A DNA stretch of 64,000 bases from Deinococcus sp. Arct2-2 (GCF_004801315.1 NZ_SSNW01000001.1:62001-126000); one strand, 5' to 3'. Positions 38,386-47,368 are shown, counted from the first letter of the stretch. Numbers and translations: made by a program. Notes: generated from the letters alone by a model not told the origin.

Positions 38386-38844
38386 GTGAGCCAGACCCGC
38401 CGTCCTACTCCATCTTCCTCTTTGCCCACGTTGGCCGAGCGCGGGCGTGTGCCGACGCTGGCGGTGCTGCTGTGCATTTTCATGCTCACAGTCACGCCGT
38501 TTTTGGGCGGGCTGATTCAGGGCCAAACGGCGAATCTGGCCCGCAACATTCTGTACGCCTGCGCGACGGCGGTGCTGCTGGGGCAGGTGTGGCGCGGCAG
38601 CGTGTGGGCGTGGCGCATTACGCTCAGTCTGTCTATGGCGGCGGGCCTGCTGGTGTTTGTCGTGGGCATGTTGGCCGGAGGGGTCAGTTGGCAAGGCTGG
38701 GTCATCAGCATTGCCGGAATCGCGTTTTTGCTGCTGGGCACGGCATTAGTCGCCACACCCGCCATTCGCGCCTTTCTGGACGCCCGCTGGCTGTCGCGTA
38801 GTTCGGCAGGTAGGAAGGCCACTCAGAAATCTGGCCGCCCATGA
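38386..38844 (+). CDS. Hypothetical membrane protein
   Basis: A 152-residue protein with about four hydrophobic segments: VLLCIFMLTVTPFLGGLI, ILYACATAVLLG, ITLSLSMAAGLLVFVVGML and WVISIAGIAFLLLGTALVA. The first 25 residues and last 25 are polar, the latter basic. GTG start. It overlaps the next gene (RNHCP) by 4 bp, so the two are co-translated, but no function can be named. Confidence 0.65.
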   Translation: MSQTRRPTPSSSLPTLAERGRVPTLAVLLCIFMLTVTPFLGGLIQGQTANLARNILYACATAVLLGQVWRGSVWAWRITLSLSMAAGLLVFVVGMLAGGVSWQGWVISIAGIAFLLLGTALVATPAIRAFLDARWLSRSSAGRKATQKSGRP

Positions 38845-39197
38845 CCCAGCCCCGCGATACAGGCACACGCAGATTTACGGTGCAGGGCACCAATAACCCG
38901 TTCGTGTGCGGCCACTGCGGGCAAGAAGTCCAGCCCCTCAAAAACGGCAGCGTGCGGAACCATTGCCCCCACTGTCTGCACAGCAAACATGTGGACATTT
39001 TGCCCGGAGACCGCGCCAGCCTCTGTCATGGCCTGATGAAGCCAGTGGGCGTGGAGCAGAGCGGCAAAAAAGGTTGGGTCATCGTGCATGATTGCCAGAA
39101 ATGCGGCTTCGTGGGCCGCAACCGCGCCGCACTAGATGACCCGGCCCAGCCCGACGATTGGGAGACGTTGATAGCCATCAGCAGCAAGCGGGAATAG
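38841..39197 (+). CDS. RNHCP-domain protein
   Basis: A 118-residue protein named for the RNHCP sequence, here VRNHCPHCLHSKHVD. Two zinc-ribbon-like knuckles are visible: CGHCG (about residues 23-27) with CPHC, and CQKCG near residue 90, plus LCHGLMKPVGVE. The family occurs widely in Gram-positives and Deinococcus with unknown function; nucleic-acid binding is plausible from the zinc knuckles. Translationally coupled to the preceding membrane protein. Confidence 0.82.
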   Translation: MTQPRDTGTRRFTVQGTNNPFVCGHCGQEVQPLKNGSVRNHCPHCLHSKHVDILPGDRASLCHGLMKPVGVEQSGKKGWVIVHDCQKCGFVGRNRAALDDPAQPDDWETLIAISSKRE

Positions 39198-39216
39198 TCG
39201 GTCAAACTGATAACGA

Positions 39217-39250
39217 AATCAGCGCCCCTGTCGTGTTGGGGGCGCTGATT
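39217..39250 (+). terminator. Terminator hairpin after the RNHCP gene
   Basis: AATCAGCGCCCC pairs with GGGGCGCTGATT (12 bp) around a 10-nt loop, 20 nt after the stop codon; the following bases CTAGGTTGGGTTGTTG are only weakly T-rich. Confidence 0.65.
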
Positions 39251-39309
39251 CTAGGTTGGGTTGTTGTAGATGTGTGACGGTGAGTTTGGGTGCTGGGGCG
39301 GATTCGCCG

Positions 39310-39532
39310 CTGAATTGCCCCCTCATCCCGCTCTTGCAGAGCGCCCCTCTCCCATGAGTGGAGAGGGCAAGGGCAAGTGCAAAAAGCTTTATGTAGCTCC
39401 CTCTCCCTTGAGGGGGGAGGGCCGGGGAGGAGGGCCGGGGACTCGCAGAGCTGCGAAGCAGAGGGGGTGAATGAGCAACGCGATTGCCCTTGCCCTTCCT
39501 TAGACCCTCAGACCCTTAGACGCCTTGAACCC
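39310..39532. repeat. Family D and family C repeats with heptad end
   Basis: 39318-39372 is family D (CTCTTGCAGAGCGCCCCTCT, then CATGAGTGGAGAGGG), matched at 51010-51068. 39395-39490 is a family C core (CTCCCTTGAGGGGGGAGGG ... AGCTGCGAAGCAGAGGGGG ... GCGATTGCCC). 39503-39525 is heptad DNA, TTAGACCCTCAGACCCTTAG. There is no gene in the 335-bp space before 39533 apart from the terminator noted above. Confidence 0.75.
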
Positions 39533-40315
39533 TCAACTCTTGCAGCGCAAATCCTTCCCGAAATACTTGGTACTCAGGGCCGCGTAAGCACTGCTGCGCT
39601 GCATCTTGATCAGGCCCAGATTTAGGGCAAAGCGGGTGCTGTCGTTGTCTTCACGCACCATCATGCCAATCGGCACGCTCCACAGCGGGGGGCCAAAATG
39701 CACGTTGGCTTTGGGGTACAACTTCTTGACCATGCCTTCGGCCACGCTGTAAGCCACCGTCGCGTCTACAGCTTTGGAAAATACGGCTAGCACGACATCG
39801 TTGTTGCTGGGATACACGTTGACCTGTTTGTCGAAGGGCAATTTCTGCACATACGAAGTCATGATGGAACCGGCGATGACGCCGATCTTCTTGCCTGCCA
39901 GATCGGTGTGAACATTGATGTTGGGATCGAGCGACACCACCGATACGCCGAGGCAAGCGGTAGAGGACGTAAAGTCCACCTTGTTTTCACGGGTGCTGGT
40001 AATGCCCAGCGCACTGATCGCCACGTCTACCTTGTCGTCTTGTAGCAGGGTGGTCAATTGATCGATTCGAGCAATTTCGTAGGTCACTTTGACGCCCAGA
40101 TCGGCAGCCAACGCTTCCAGCAATTCCACTTCGAAGCCGAAATGCTTGCCCGCATTGACCAACGAAAAGGGCGGCACATCGGCAGGCGTCGCCACGCGCA
40201 GCACGCCGGAAGCTTTGATTTGAGACAGGTTGCGGGCCTGTGCAGAGGGAGCGGCCAACAGCAGGGTCAGCAGGGCGGCGGTGAGGGTGCGGGCGGCAAA
40301 TAGAGTGGAAGTCAT
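39533..40315 (-). CDS. Amino-acid-type ABC transporter substrate-binding protein
   Basis: A 260-residue family 3 solute-binding protein with a signal peptide (LTAALLTLLLAAPSAQA), the lobe-1 pattern GVLRVATPADVPPFS, FEVELLEALAADLGVKV and the interdomain DLAGKKIGVIAGS. A Shine-Dalgarno AAGGACACC precedes the ATG. No permease or ATPase gene lies beside it, so it must work with a transporter encoded elsewhere or act as a sensor. The ligand is probably a polar amino acid but is not fixed by sequence. Confidence 0.85.
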   Translation of the reverse strand: MTSTLFAARTLTAALLTLLLAAPSAQARNLSQIKASGVLRVATPADVPPFSLVNAGKHFGFEVELLEALAADLGVKVTYEIARIDQLTTLLQDDKVDVAISALGITSTRENKVDFTSSTACLGVSVVSLDPNINVHTDLAGKKIGVIAGSIMTSYVQKLPFDKQVNVYPSNNDVVLAVFSKAVDATVAYSVAEGMVKKLYPKANVHFGPPLWSVPIGMMVREDNDSTRFALNLGLIKMQRSSAYAALSTKYFGKDLRCKS

Positions 40316-40682
40316 GGTGTCCTTTTGGTGCTTATGTGTCGGTGCTAGTAGGAGAAGTGGGGGCGGGCGGTTCGGGCCGAAATTGCACGGGCCAAAGCAT
40401 CACAGGCCTCGCCTGCGTCAGTCGTTGTTGCACACGCCAAGACCTGCCGACGCTGAGGGCGGTCAGTCGATGTCTGGAACGGCATCCAGAACCCTGCGAG
40501 TAAGTTGTAGGGCTTAAGCATAGAAGGCCGACTCTTTCAAGACCGTCACCACCCAACTGACCAACAAGTAAGGCATGGACTTAATCAGATAAGCTGAATA
40601 TCAGGATAGTCAGTACGGAACGCAGCCACTTGGTGACAGGGGCGAACTGAGCAGGGTGGGCCGCCCCGCTGCGCCGGGTTGG
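40316..40682. other. Gene-free stretch, nothing recognised
   Basis: Divergent spacer between the amino-acid-binding protein and the small membrane protein. No ORF with a convincing start, family similarity or ribosome site was found, and no intergenic repeat family member is present. GACCGTCACC and GGCCGACT tracts show weak self-complementarity only. Confidence 0.5.
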
Positions 40683-40688
40683 TATGCT
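40683..40688 (+). promoter_or_regulatory. Leaderless -10 of the small membrane protein gene
   Basis: TATGCT lies 7 nt before ATG 40696, choosing this start over an in-frame ATG overlapping the hexamer at 40684. Confidence 0.5.
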
Positions 40689-40695
40689 TCCGGGC

Positions 40696-40869
40696 ATGGT
40701 TCTTTGGGTGGTAGTGGTGTTTATCGTTCTCAGCGCGACGCTGATTTTGGCCCTGACTTACGGCCCCATGAAGGCGGCGGCCAACGTGCGGGTCATCCGG
40801 TCTATCGCGGGCGTACAGTACGCGGCGGCGGCGGTTCTGGCAGGCGCACGTATCGCGGGCATCGCATGA
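40696..40869 (+). CDS. Small single-span membrane protein
   Basis: A 57-residue protein with one strong membrane segment at the N-terminus (VLWVVVVFIVLSATLILALTY) and a second weaker one at the C-terminus (IAGVQYAAAAVLAGARIAG), joined by a basic loop. Its stop overlaps the start of the MBL hydrolase gene (ATGA) and it has its own leaderless promoter, so it is very likely expressed and coupled to the hydrolase and to purD. The function is unknown. Confidence 0.65.
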   Translation: MVLWVVVVFIVLSATLILALTYGPMKAAANVRVIRSIAGVQYAAAAVLAGARIAGIA

Positions 40870-41831
40870 CGGCTGGCCTCCATCTAGGAGAAGTTCACAC
40901 CGTTGATCTGCACTTTCAAGGGACGCCGGGTGTCGTGGCCTCTTCCGTTTTCGAAACAGGCGACGGCTTGGCCCTCGTAGACACTGGCCCAAGCTCTACC
41001 TTGCCCGCGCTAGAAGCGGGTTTGGCCGCCTTGGGCGCACGCTTGGAAGACGTCCGGCATGTGCTGCTCACGCACATTCATCTGGATCATGCGGGGGCGG
41101 CGGGCACGGTGTTGGCGCGGGTGCCGGGGGCGCGGGCTTACGTGCATACACGCGGCGCGGCGCATCTGTCGCGGCCCGAACGCTTGGTGGCGAGTGCCAC
41201 GCAAATTTACGGCGATCAGATGGAAGCTCTGTGGGGCGAGTTCTTGCCCGTACCCGCCGAACGACTGACTGTGCTGGCAGGCGGCGAAACGCTGCGGCTA
41301 GGGCAGGTGGACGTGCTGCCGCTGTACACCCCCGGCCACGCGGTTCACCATTTGGCGTATCACGTAGGCGATGACCTGTTTGTGGGCGACGTGGGCGGCA
41401 TCCGGCTAGACGAACGCCAATCGCCCCGCGCCCCCACCCCGCCGCCCGACATCGATCTAGACGCTTGGCGGGCCAGTAGTGCCTTGCTGCGCGAAGTGGA
41501 CGCCCGCACCTTGCATCTGGCCCACTTCGGAGCCTATGCCCAAGCTGGAACGCACTGGGACGCGCTGCTGGCTAACCTTCATACCGATGCACAGCGCATT
41601 CACGCGGGGTTGGTGGCGGGGCAAGAACCGCAAGCCTTGTCGGACGCTTTCACTGCCGCGCTGCTGGCCGAATTGCACGGGGAAAGCCCCGACTTGCCCG
41701 CCCGCTACGAATTTGCCTGCCCACCGTGGATGAGCGTGCAGGGGCTGGTGCGTTACTGGCAACGTCAAGCGGCGCGTGCCCCGGCTCAAGACGACACCAC
41801 ACAGGAAAGCACCACACAGGCGGCCCGCTGA
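40866..41831 (+). CDS. MBL-fold metallo-hydrolase
   Basis: A 321-residue metallo-beta-lactamase-fold hydrolase with the metal motif LLTHIHLDHAGAA (H-x-H-x-D-H), a second histidine in LPLYTPGHAVHHLAYHV and an aspartate in LFVGDVGGIRLDE. The C-terminal half carries an extra helical region of about 120 residues. It starts with ATGA overlapping the previous gene and ends with TGATG overlapping purD. The substrate is unknown; thioester or glyoxalase II-like hydrolysis is possible. The longer frame to 40656 overlaps the small gene and is not used. Confidence 0.85.
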   Translation: MTAGLHLGEVHTVDLHFQGTPGVVASSVFETGDGLALVDTGPSSTLPALEAGLAALGARLEDVRHVLLTHIHLDHAGAAGTVLARVPGARAYVHTRGAAHLSRPERLVASATQIYGDQMEALWGEFLPVPAERLTVLAGGETLRLGQVDVLPLYTPGHAVHHLAYHVGDDLFVGDVGGIRLDERQSPRAPTPPPDIDLDAWRASSALLREVDARTLHLAHFGAYAQAGTHWDALLANLHTDAQRIHAGLVAGQEPQALSDAFTAALLAELHGESPDLPARYEFACPPWMSVQGLVRYWQRQAARAPAQDDTTQESTTQAAR

Positions 41832-43096
41832 TGCGCGTGCTGGTCATCGGCGGCGGTGGGCGCGAACACGCCATCGTGGACGCCTGCGCCCGCAAGGGTC
41901 ACGAGGTGCTGTGTACTCCCGGCAATCCCGGTATCGCGGCGCTGGCCCGCCTTCTACCCAGCCCCCAAGACGCCGACAGCCTTGCAGAATTGGCCGTGCA
42001 AGAAGGCGTAGACGTGGTGATCGTGGGGCCGGAAGCCTACCTTGCAGCGGGCGTGGTGGACGCCTGCATGGGGCGCGGCGTGCCTGCCTTTGGCCCCACC
42101 CGCGCCGCCAGCCGCTTGGAGGGCGACAAGGCGTGGAGCAAGGCCTTCATGACCCGTCACGGCATTCCCACCGCCCAACACCGGGCTTTCACTGGGTTGG
42201 CCGAAGCCTTGGCACACGCGGCCACTTGCCCCCTCCCCACCGTAATCAAGGACGCGGGCCTGCGGGCGGGCAAGGGCGTCACGATTGCCCACACCCACGC
42301 CGAAGCCGAGGCCGCGCTGCACGACATTTTTACGCAATCCGGCGCGAGTGTGGTCGTCGAAGACTTCATGACCGGGCAAGAAGTGACGGTGCTGGCCCTC
42401 ACCGACGGCGAACGGTACGCGCTCACGCCACCCAGTCAGGATCACAAAACTATTTTTGAAGGCGACATCGGCCCCATGACCGGCGGCATGGGCGTCATCT
42501 GCCCGTTCCCGCTGCCTGCTGACGCCTTAGCCGTCATCCAGTCCGACATCATCGAGCGCACGTTGGCCGGAATGCGGGCCGAAGGATTGCCTTACACGGG
42601 CGTGCTGTACGCGGGCCTGATGCTGACGCCGACTGGCCCGAAAGTGGTGGAATTCAACGCCCGCTTTGGCGACCCCGAAGCCGAAGCCGTGTTGCCGCTG
42701 CTGGAGTCCGACCTTGCCCAGCACGCACTCGACGCCGCACGCGGCCAGCTTGACCCGGTAAGCGTGCGGTTCCGGGCCGGAGCCAGCGCCGTCATCATCT
42801 TGGCCGCTCCCGGTTATCCCGCCGAACCGCAAAAGGGCATTCCGATCACGCTGCCGCCCACCGGGGCAGGGGAGATCATTTACCACGCCGGAACTGCCTT
42901 GCAAGAGGGCAAACTGGTGAGTAGTGGCGGGCGCGTGTTGGCCGTTACTGCCACTGCCGATACCCTGAATGCTGCGCTGGGCCGTGCTTATGCCTTGGCA
43001 GACCGGGTGGCCTTTGCAGGCGCACAACTGCGGCGCGACATCGGCGCACGCATCGGCGCATTCCCTGAAAAACAGACTGAATCAGACCCCGTTTGA
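41831..43096 (+). CDS. purD: Phosphoribosylamine-glycine ligase
   Basis: A 421-residue ATP-grasp enzyme making glycinamide ribonucleotide in purine synthesis. It begins MRVLVIGGGGREHAIVDACARK, has VIVGPEAYLAAGVVDACMGRG, the ATP-grasp regions VIKDAGLRAGKGVTIA and VVVEDFMTGQEVTVLALTDG, PSQDHKTIFEGDIGPMTGGMGV and VEFNARFGDPEAEAVLPLL. Its start overlaps the hydrolase stop by one base. The -35 box of the tRNA-Leu promoter overlaps its stop codon. Confidence 0.95.
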   Translation: MRVLVIGGGGREHAIVDACARKGHEVLCTPGNPGIAALARLLPSPQDADSLAELAVQEGVDVVIVGPEAYLAAGVVDACMGRGVPAFGPTRAASRLEGDKAWSKAFMTRHGIPTAQHRAFTGLAEALAHAATCPLPTVIKDAGLRAGKGVTIAHTHAEAEAALHDIFTQSGASVVVEDFMTGQEVTVLALTDGERYALTPPSQDHKTIFEGDIGPMTGGMGVICPFPLPADALAVIQSDIIERTLAGMRAEGLPYTGVLYAGLMLTPTGPKVVEFNARFGDPEAEAVLPLLESDLAQHALDAARGQLDPVSVRFRAGASAVIILAAPGYPAEPQKGIPITLPPTGAGEIIYHAGTALQEGKLVSSGGRVLAVTATADTLNAALGRAYALADRVAFAGAQLRRDIGARIGAFPEKQTESDPV

Positions 43097-43122
43097 CCAA
43101 CCGCCCTTCCTTGCGCTAGTAT
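43093..43122 (+). promoter_or_regulatory. Promoter of tRNA-Leu
   Basis: TTGACC (43093-43098), 18-bp spacer, TAGTAT (43117-43122). The -35 box covers the TGA stop of purD. Start is expected near 43130, about 35 nt upstream of the mature tRNA. Confidence 0.6.
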
Positions 43123-43165
43123 CCGCTCCGCGCTCGATCTTGTGTTGGTTGCAAGCACAGCGTAG

Positions 43166-43248
<83 letters not shown>

Positions 43249-43325
43249 CCAAGACAGCAATCGCCCCTGCCCAAACGCGGGGGCTTTTGCTTGCCTACTC
43301 AACGTCTTTTCCCAAGGAGATTATC

Positions 43326-43709
43326 TTGAAATTTTCCGTTTTTCTTCCTCTGCTAGCGCTCTTTTCTGGCCTATCGATGGCCTCTGCCGCTCCTTGGCGA
43401 GACGCCCTGAAGCCCTACGAAGTCCGTGAAAACACACTTTGTAACGCCCTCAAAAAGTACGGCGGCGTGGCGCAGGGCTATACGGCCTACCGGATCACCA
43501 AAACGCCATTTTTTATCGTTAAATCCACCATCGACAATGCTTTTTATCTCGACAGCTTCAAGCCTGTGGGCGATACATCGGACAAGGGGCAAGGGTTTTA
43601 TAGCAACGAGCAGAGCAAAGACGGCAAAACGACCCACATCATCCACTTCGACACCGTAGACCGCTACACCACCGATATTTGCATCATCGAGCTCTTGCAA
43701 AACAAGTAG
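43326..43709 (+). CDS. Exported hypothetical protein
   Basis: A 127-residue exported protein. A strong Shine-Dalgarno AAGGAGA 7 nt before TTG 43326 selects this rare start, which then gives a clean signal peptide (KFSVFLPLLALFSGLSMASA, cleaved before APWRD). The mature part has two cysteines and a beta-rich pattern ending ICIIELLQNK. The open frame continues upstream into the tRNA region and is not used. No family recognised. Confidence 0.65.
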   Translation: MKFSVFLPLLALFSGLSMASAAPWRDALKPYEVRENTLCNALKKYGGVAQGYTAYRITKTPFFIVKSTIDNAFYLDSFKPVGDTSDKGQGFYSNEQSKDGKTTHIIHFDTVDRYTTDICIIELLQNK

Positions 43710-43850
43710 GGAGCAAGCAGAGACAGCCTGAACTCGCACCCCTGCTCGGCTCCGTCAGAAATGGCGCAGACCGGGTGGTGTAAACTGGGGCCACACAGCG
43801 GTGAAGGCGGGTGCAAGTGGCTCCCCTCACCGACTCCTCCGAGGTAAATC

Positions 43851-44075
43851 ATGATTCTGACCCTATTCATCGTATTGTTCGCCCTCGTCAGTGTGGGCCT
43901 GATCTTTTTCGTGCTGCTGCAAGTGCCTAAGCAGGCCGGACTCTCGGCCAGCATGGCGTCCGGCGGCTCGCTGTTGGGCGGGCGCGGCGTAGAAGGCGGC
44001 CTCGTGCGGATCACCAGCATTCTGGGCGGCTTCTTTATGCTGCTGGCCCTGCTGATCAGCTTCGTTTCGCGCTGA
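43851..44075 (+). CDS. secG: Preprotein translocase subunit SecG
   Basis: A 74-residue protein with two membrane segments (ILTLFIVLFALVSVGLIFFVLLQ and LGGFFMLLALLISFVSR) and the SecG motif QVPKQAGLSASMASGGSLLGGRG between them. It is the accessory subunit of the SecYEG channel. A TAAACT hexamer at 43781-43786 is a possible promoter -10. Confidence 0.9.
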   Translation: MILTLFIVLFALVSVGLIFFVLLQVPKQAGLSASMASGGSLLGGRGVEGGLVRITSILGGFFMLLALLISFVSR

Positions 44076-44121
44076 GGCGGGGCAAGTTGAGCTGAACGTA
44101 AGAAAAATCACTTCACTACTC

Positions 44122-44151
44122 GCCCGCCGTTCCTTTAAAGAACAGGCGGGC
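44122..44151 (+). terminator. Hairpin downstream of secG
   Basis: GCCCGCC (44122-44128) pairs with GGCGGGC (44145-44151); inside, GTT/AAC and CTTT/AAAG extend the stem around a one-base bulge. A T-run is absent (ATTCTCA). Confidence 0.6.
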
Positions 44152-44299
44152 ATTCTCATAGCAGGCCGCTCGCTAAGGCGAATCAGAGTTGTGTGAGATA
44201 TGAATTGCCAATTGAAAGAAAAAAGACTATTTCCCTTGATGACCGTTAGGCTTGACGTTGGTATGACACTGCTACCCCTGAGTTTCGTAATTTATATCC

Positions 44300-44328
44300 T
44301 TGATTTGCACTAAGCCTATTCATATATT
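44300..44328 (+). promoter_or_regulatory. Sigma-70 promoter of the peptide-transport genes
   Basis: TTGATT (44300-44305), 17-bp spacer, TATATT (44323-44328), in an AT-rich spacer that holds no gene (44152-44420). The leader to ATG 44421 is about 85 nt and ends with a CGGAGG ribosome site. Confidence 0.6.
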
Positions 44329-44420
44329 GACGGCGCTGGAACAAATAGATCAACGCGAAATGCGCCCTTGGTAGACACCAAAGGCCCCGTTCACGTTTCC
44401 AGAATTTTCGGAGGCATCCC

Positions 44421-46178
44421 ATGAAAAAAGCTCTGTTTGTTGCTCTTGCCCTAGCTGCTACCTCTGCTTCTGCGGCCCCTTTCGTGTACCCGGCGGCGTG
44501 GACTGCCGAGCAGAACACCGCCAACAAGCGCGGCGGTGAACTGCGCCTCGGCGTCTTGTCGGATTTCAAAACCATTAATCCCTTTACTTCGGCAGAAGCC
44601 GACAGTATTCCCGGCACGATGGACAACGGCACCGGCCTGTTTACCCAAGACCCCCGCAATGATGAATTCTTGCCCTACATGGCCGACGCCAAGCCTGTTG
44701 TCAGCAACAGTGGTAAGCGGTTTGTGGTCAAAATCCGTCAGGGCATGAAGTTCAGCGACGGTCAGGCCATCACCGCCGACGACTGGATCACCACGTGGAA
44801 GATTCACACCGACGACAAAGTAGGGAGCAACTCCTACGATTCGTTCTTCCTGAACGATAAACCCATCACCATTAAAAAGCTCGATAACTACACCTTACAA
44901 TTTGATTTCCCGCAGGTCAGCTCGGGTGCCTACGAGCGCATGAGCTTTGCGCCTTGGCCCGACCATGTGTTCGGCAAGGCCTATCGTGAGGGCGGCGCAG
45001 AAGCGGTGAAGAAGCTCTGGACATTGGGCACGCCTGCCAGCCAAATCGTGTCGCCCGGAATGTGGGTGCTGGAAAGCTTCCGCGCCGGAGAGCGCAGTGT
45101 GTTCGCCAAAAACCCCAATTGGGGCGACTGGAACAAAGACAGCCGGGGCAATGCGCTGCCTTATCTCGACAAGCTTTCTTACCGGGTCACGGGCGACGCT
45201 AATGCGTCACTGGCGGCCTTCCTTGCTGGACAGATCGACACGGTAGGCATGCGTAACGCCGACGACTTGGCGCAAACCAAGCGGGCCATTGACGGCGGTA
45301 GCCTCAAAGCCACCTTGATCCCCAATGTCAGCCCGCAGGCCCAAAGCTCTTGGATGACTTTCAACTGGAACAAAGCCAGCAATCCTACCTTGCAAAAACT
45401 GTTCCGTGACGTGCGTTTCCGCCGTGCCATGAGCCATATTGCCAACCGTAAGGCAATGGTTGATTTGGCGTTGGGCGGTTTGGGAACAGAAACGTATTTC
45501 AGCGTCTATCCCATTTTCTCCCAGCAAATCGCCGCCGGAGCCAGTGCGCCCAAGTACAGCTACAACCTCGCGCAGGCCAGCAAGCTCCTTGCCCAAATCG
45601 GCTACACCAAGAAGAACGCACAGGGCTACCTCGTGGATAAGGCTGGGAAAGTGTTGGAATTCAACCTCAGCACCAATGCGGGCAACACCACCCGTGAGCA
45701 ACTAGGCCGCATCTTTGCCGACGAAGCCAAGAAGGTCGGCGTCAAGGTCAACTTTACGCCCATTGACTTTAACAACCTCGTGGGCCAACTGACTTCCAAG
45801 GGCGAAGACCGTCCCTTCGACGCTATTTTGCTGGGCCTCAGTGGTGGCAGCAACGTCTGGTCGTTCGGGGCCAACGTCACGCCCTGCGGTACCAACTTGC
45901 ACAGCTACAACAACCCCACCAACGGCAAGTGCCTGACCGCCCAGGAAAGCCTGATGACCAAGCTGTACTACCAAGGCGACGCTGAACTTGACGACGCCAA
46001 GCGCCGCGCCATCGGTGGACAGCTGATGAAGGCCGAAGGCGAATTGCAGCCCGTGATCTACCTCGTGGGCGGCAACTACCACGTTGCGTACAACGAGCGT
46101 ATTGGCGGCGAATACCCCCGCGCCCTGATGAACGCTTATTACCTCCAGCGTGATCAGGCCCTGACCTTCGTCAAGTAA
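44421..46178 (+). CDS. Dipeptide/oligopeptide ABC transporter substrate-binding protein
   Basis: A 585-residue family 5 solute-binding protein with a signal peptide (KKALFVALALAATSASA) and no lipobox cysteine. Family landmarks are GGELRLGVLSDFKTINPF, VKIRQGMKFSDGQAITADDWITTWK and DVRFRRAMSHIANRKAMVDLALGG. It is expected to bind peptides in the periplasm or wall space and hand them to the adjacent permeases. A hairpin between it and the permease gene probably keeps its level above that of the membrane parts. Confidence 0.9.
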   Translation: MKKALFVALALAATSASAAPFVYPAAWTAEQNTANKRGGELRLGVLSDFKTINPFTSAEADSIPGTMDNGTGLFTQDPRNDEFLPYMADAKPVVSNSGKRFVVKIRQGMKFSDGQAITADDWITTWKIHTDDKVGSNSYDSFFLNDKPITIKKLDNYTLQFDFPQVSSGAYERMSFAPWPDHVFGKAYREGGAEAVKKLWTLGTPASQIVSPGMWVLESFRAGERSVFAKNPNWGDWNKDSRGNALPYLDKLSYRVTGDANASLAAFLAGQIDTVGMRNADDLAQTKRAIDGGSLKATLIPNVSPQAQSSWMTFNWNKASNPTLQKLFRDVRFRRAMSHIANRKAMVDLALGGLGTETYFSVYPIFSQQIAAGASAPKYSYNLAQASKLLAQIGYTKKNAQGYLVDKAGKVLEFNLSTNAGNTTREQLGRIFADEAKKVGVKVNFTPIDFNNLVGQLTSKGEDRPFDAILLGLSGGSNVWSFGANVTPCGTNLHSYNNPTNGKCLTAQESLMTKLYYQGDAELDDAKRRAIGGQLMKAEGELQPVIYLVGGNYHVAYNERIGGEYPRALMNAYYLQRDQALTFVK

Positions 46179-46191
46179 CCTCCCGCCCGCA

Positions 46192-46234
46192 CGATTTCGG
46201 GGGGTGGCTCGCGCAAGCGGGCTGCCCCCAATCG
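46192..46234 (+). promoter_or_regulatory. Intercistronic attenuator/stabilising hairpin
   Basis: CGATT...GGGGG...GC.CGC pairs with GCG.GC...CCCCC.AATCG around a GCAA-type loop, 14 nt after the binding-protein stop. It could partly end transcription and protect the 3' end of the upstream message. Confidence 0.6.
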
Positions 46235-46376
46235 CGTGAATCCCAAGCGTTCCGTACTCCAACTGGAAGAGCGTCAGTTTCGTCACTCCATATCCGGCTC
46301 GCCCGTGTTCCTGCTCCCTTTGGCCGAATTCGTTCATGAATAAACGGATTAATCGGAATTTGTTTCAGGAGTACCC

Positions 46377-47357
46377 ATGATTCCATTTCTCCTGCGGCGG
46401 TTGGTTCAGTCCATCCCGACGCTCCTTCTCGCCAGCCTCCTCATCTTCTTCGTCATTCAATTGGCTCCCGGCGATTTCCTTACGCCTGCCAAGCTCAATC
46501 CCAATATCAGCAGCGAGCAACTTGCCGCCCTAGAACGCAACTTTGGCCTAGACCGCCCCGCATGGCAGCAATACCTTTTCTGGATGGGCAATATGTTTCA
46601 GGGCAACTTTGGTTTGTCGTTTCAATACCAGCAACCTGTCTTGGACATCATTTGGCCGCGCATTCTCAATTCGCTGTATCTGGCTCTGATGAGCCTGATT
46701 CTGTTCTATTCCATTGCCATTCCGCTGGGCGTGTACGGCGCAGTTCGCCAGAATTCGCCGGGCGACAATGCCGTCAACATCGTGTTGTACTTCCTACTCG
46801 GGTTCCCCAGTTTCTTTCTGGCCCTGATCGTTATTTATTTCATTCTCCAACTTCGCAATGCCACTGGCCTCGATATTCCTATTGGCGGCATGACCAGCAA
46901 CAACTTTGAAGAACTGTCCCCATTTGGGCAATTGCTCGATATTTTGAAACATCTGATCATTCCGGCACTTGTTTTGGCTATTTCGGATGCAGCGGGCCTG
47001 ACGCGGGTCATTCGCGGCCAAATGCTGGAAGTCATGCGCTCGGATTATGTGCGAACGGCGCGGGCCAAAGGCGTCAGCGAGCACACCGCGATCTGGAAGC
47101 ACACCTTCCGCAACGCCATTTTGCCCATCGTGGCAGGCATCGGCAGCTTGTTGCCCGCCCTCATCAGTGGCGTGGGTTTTCTGGAAGTGGTGTTTGCCTA
47201 TCCGGGCATCACACCCATGCTGCTCACGGCCATCGGTACGCAAGATTTGTACCTGATCGCCGGGTTTACCGTCATCACTACCGTTCTCCTGATTATCGGT
47301 AATGTCATCAGCGATATTTTGCTGGCCGTCGTCGATCCCCGTGTCAAGGTCTCCTGA
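46377..47357 (+). CDS. Peptide ABC transporter permease (DppB/OppB type)
   Basis: A 326-residue membrane protein with six hydrophobic helices. Family landmarks are FLLRRLVQSIPTLLLASLLIFFVIQLAPGD at the start and the EAA loop VRTARAKGVSEHTAIWKHTFRNAILPI. It forms half of the membrane channel. TCAGGAG precedes the ATG. Eleven bases separate it from the next permease gene. Confidence 0.92.
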   Translation: MIPFLLRRLVQSIPTLLLASLLIFFVIQLAPGDFLTPAKLNPNISSEQLAALERNFGLDRPAWQQYLFWMGNMFQGNFGLSFQYQQPVLDIIWPRILNSLYLALMSLILFYSIAIPLGVYGAVRQNSPGDNAVNIVLYFLLGFPSFFLALIVIYFILQLRNATGLDIPIGGMTSNNFEELSPFGQLLDILKHLIIPALVLAISDAAGLTRVIRGQMLEVMRSDYVRTARAKGVSEHTAIWKHTFRNAILPIVAGIGSLLPALISGVGFLEVVFAYPGITPMLLTAIGTQDLYLIAGFTVITTVLLIIGNVISDILLAVVDPRVKVS

Positions 47358-47368
47358 GGAACAGTGTT

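Noticed and set aside
40332..40556. 74-codon minus-strand open frame upstream of the amino-acid-binding protein
   Set aside because: No ribosome site, no -10 at the right distance, and composition does not look coding. Treated as spacer.
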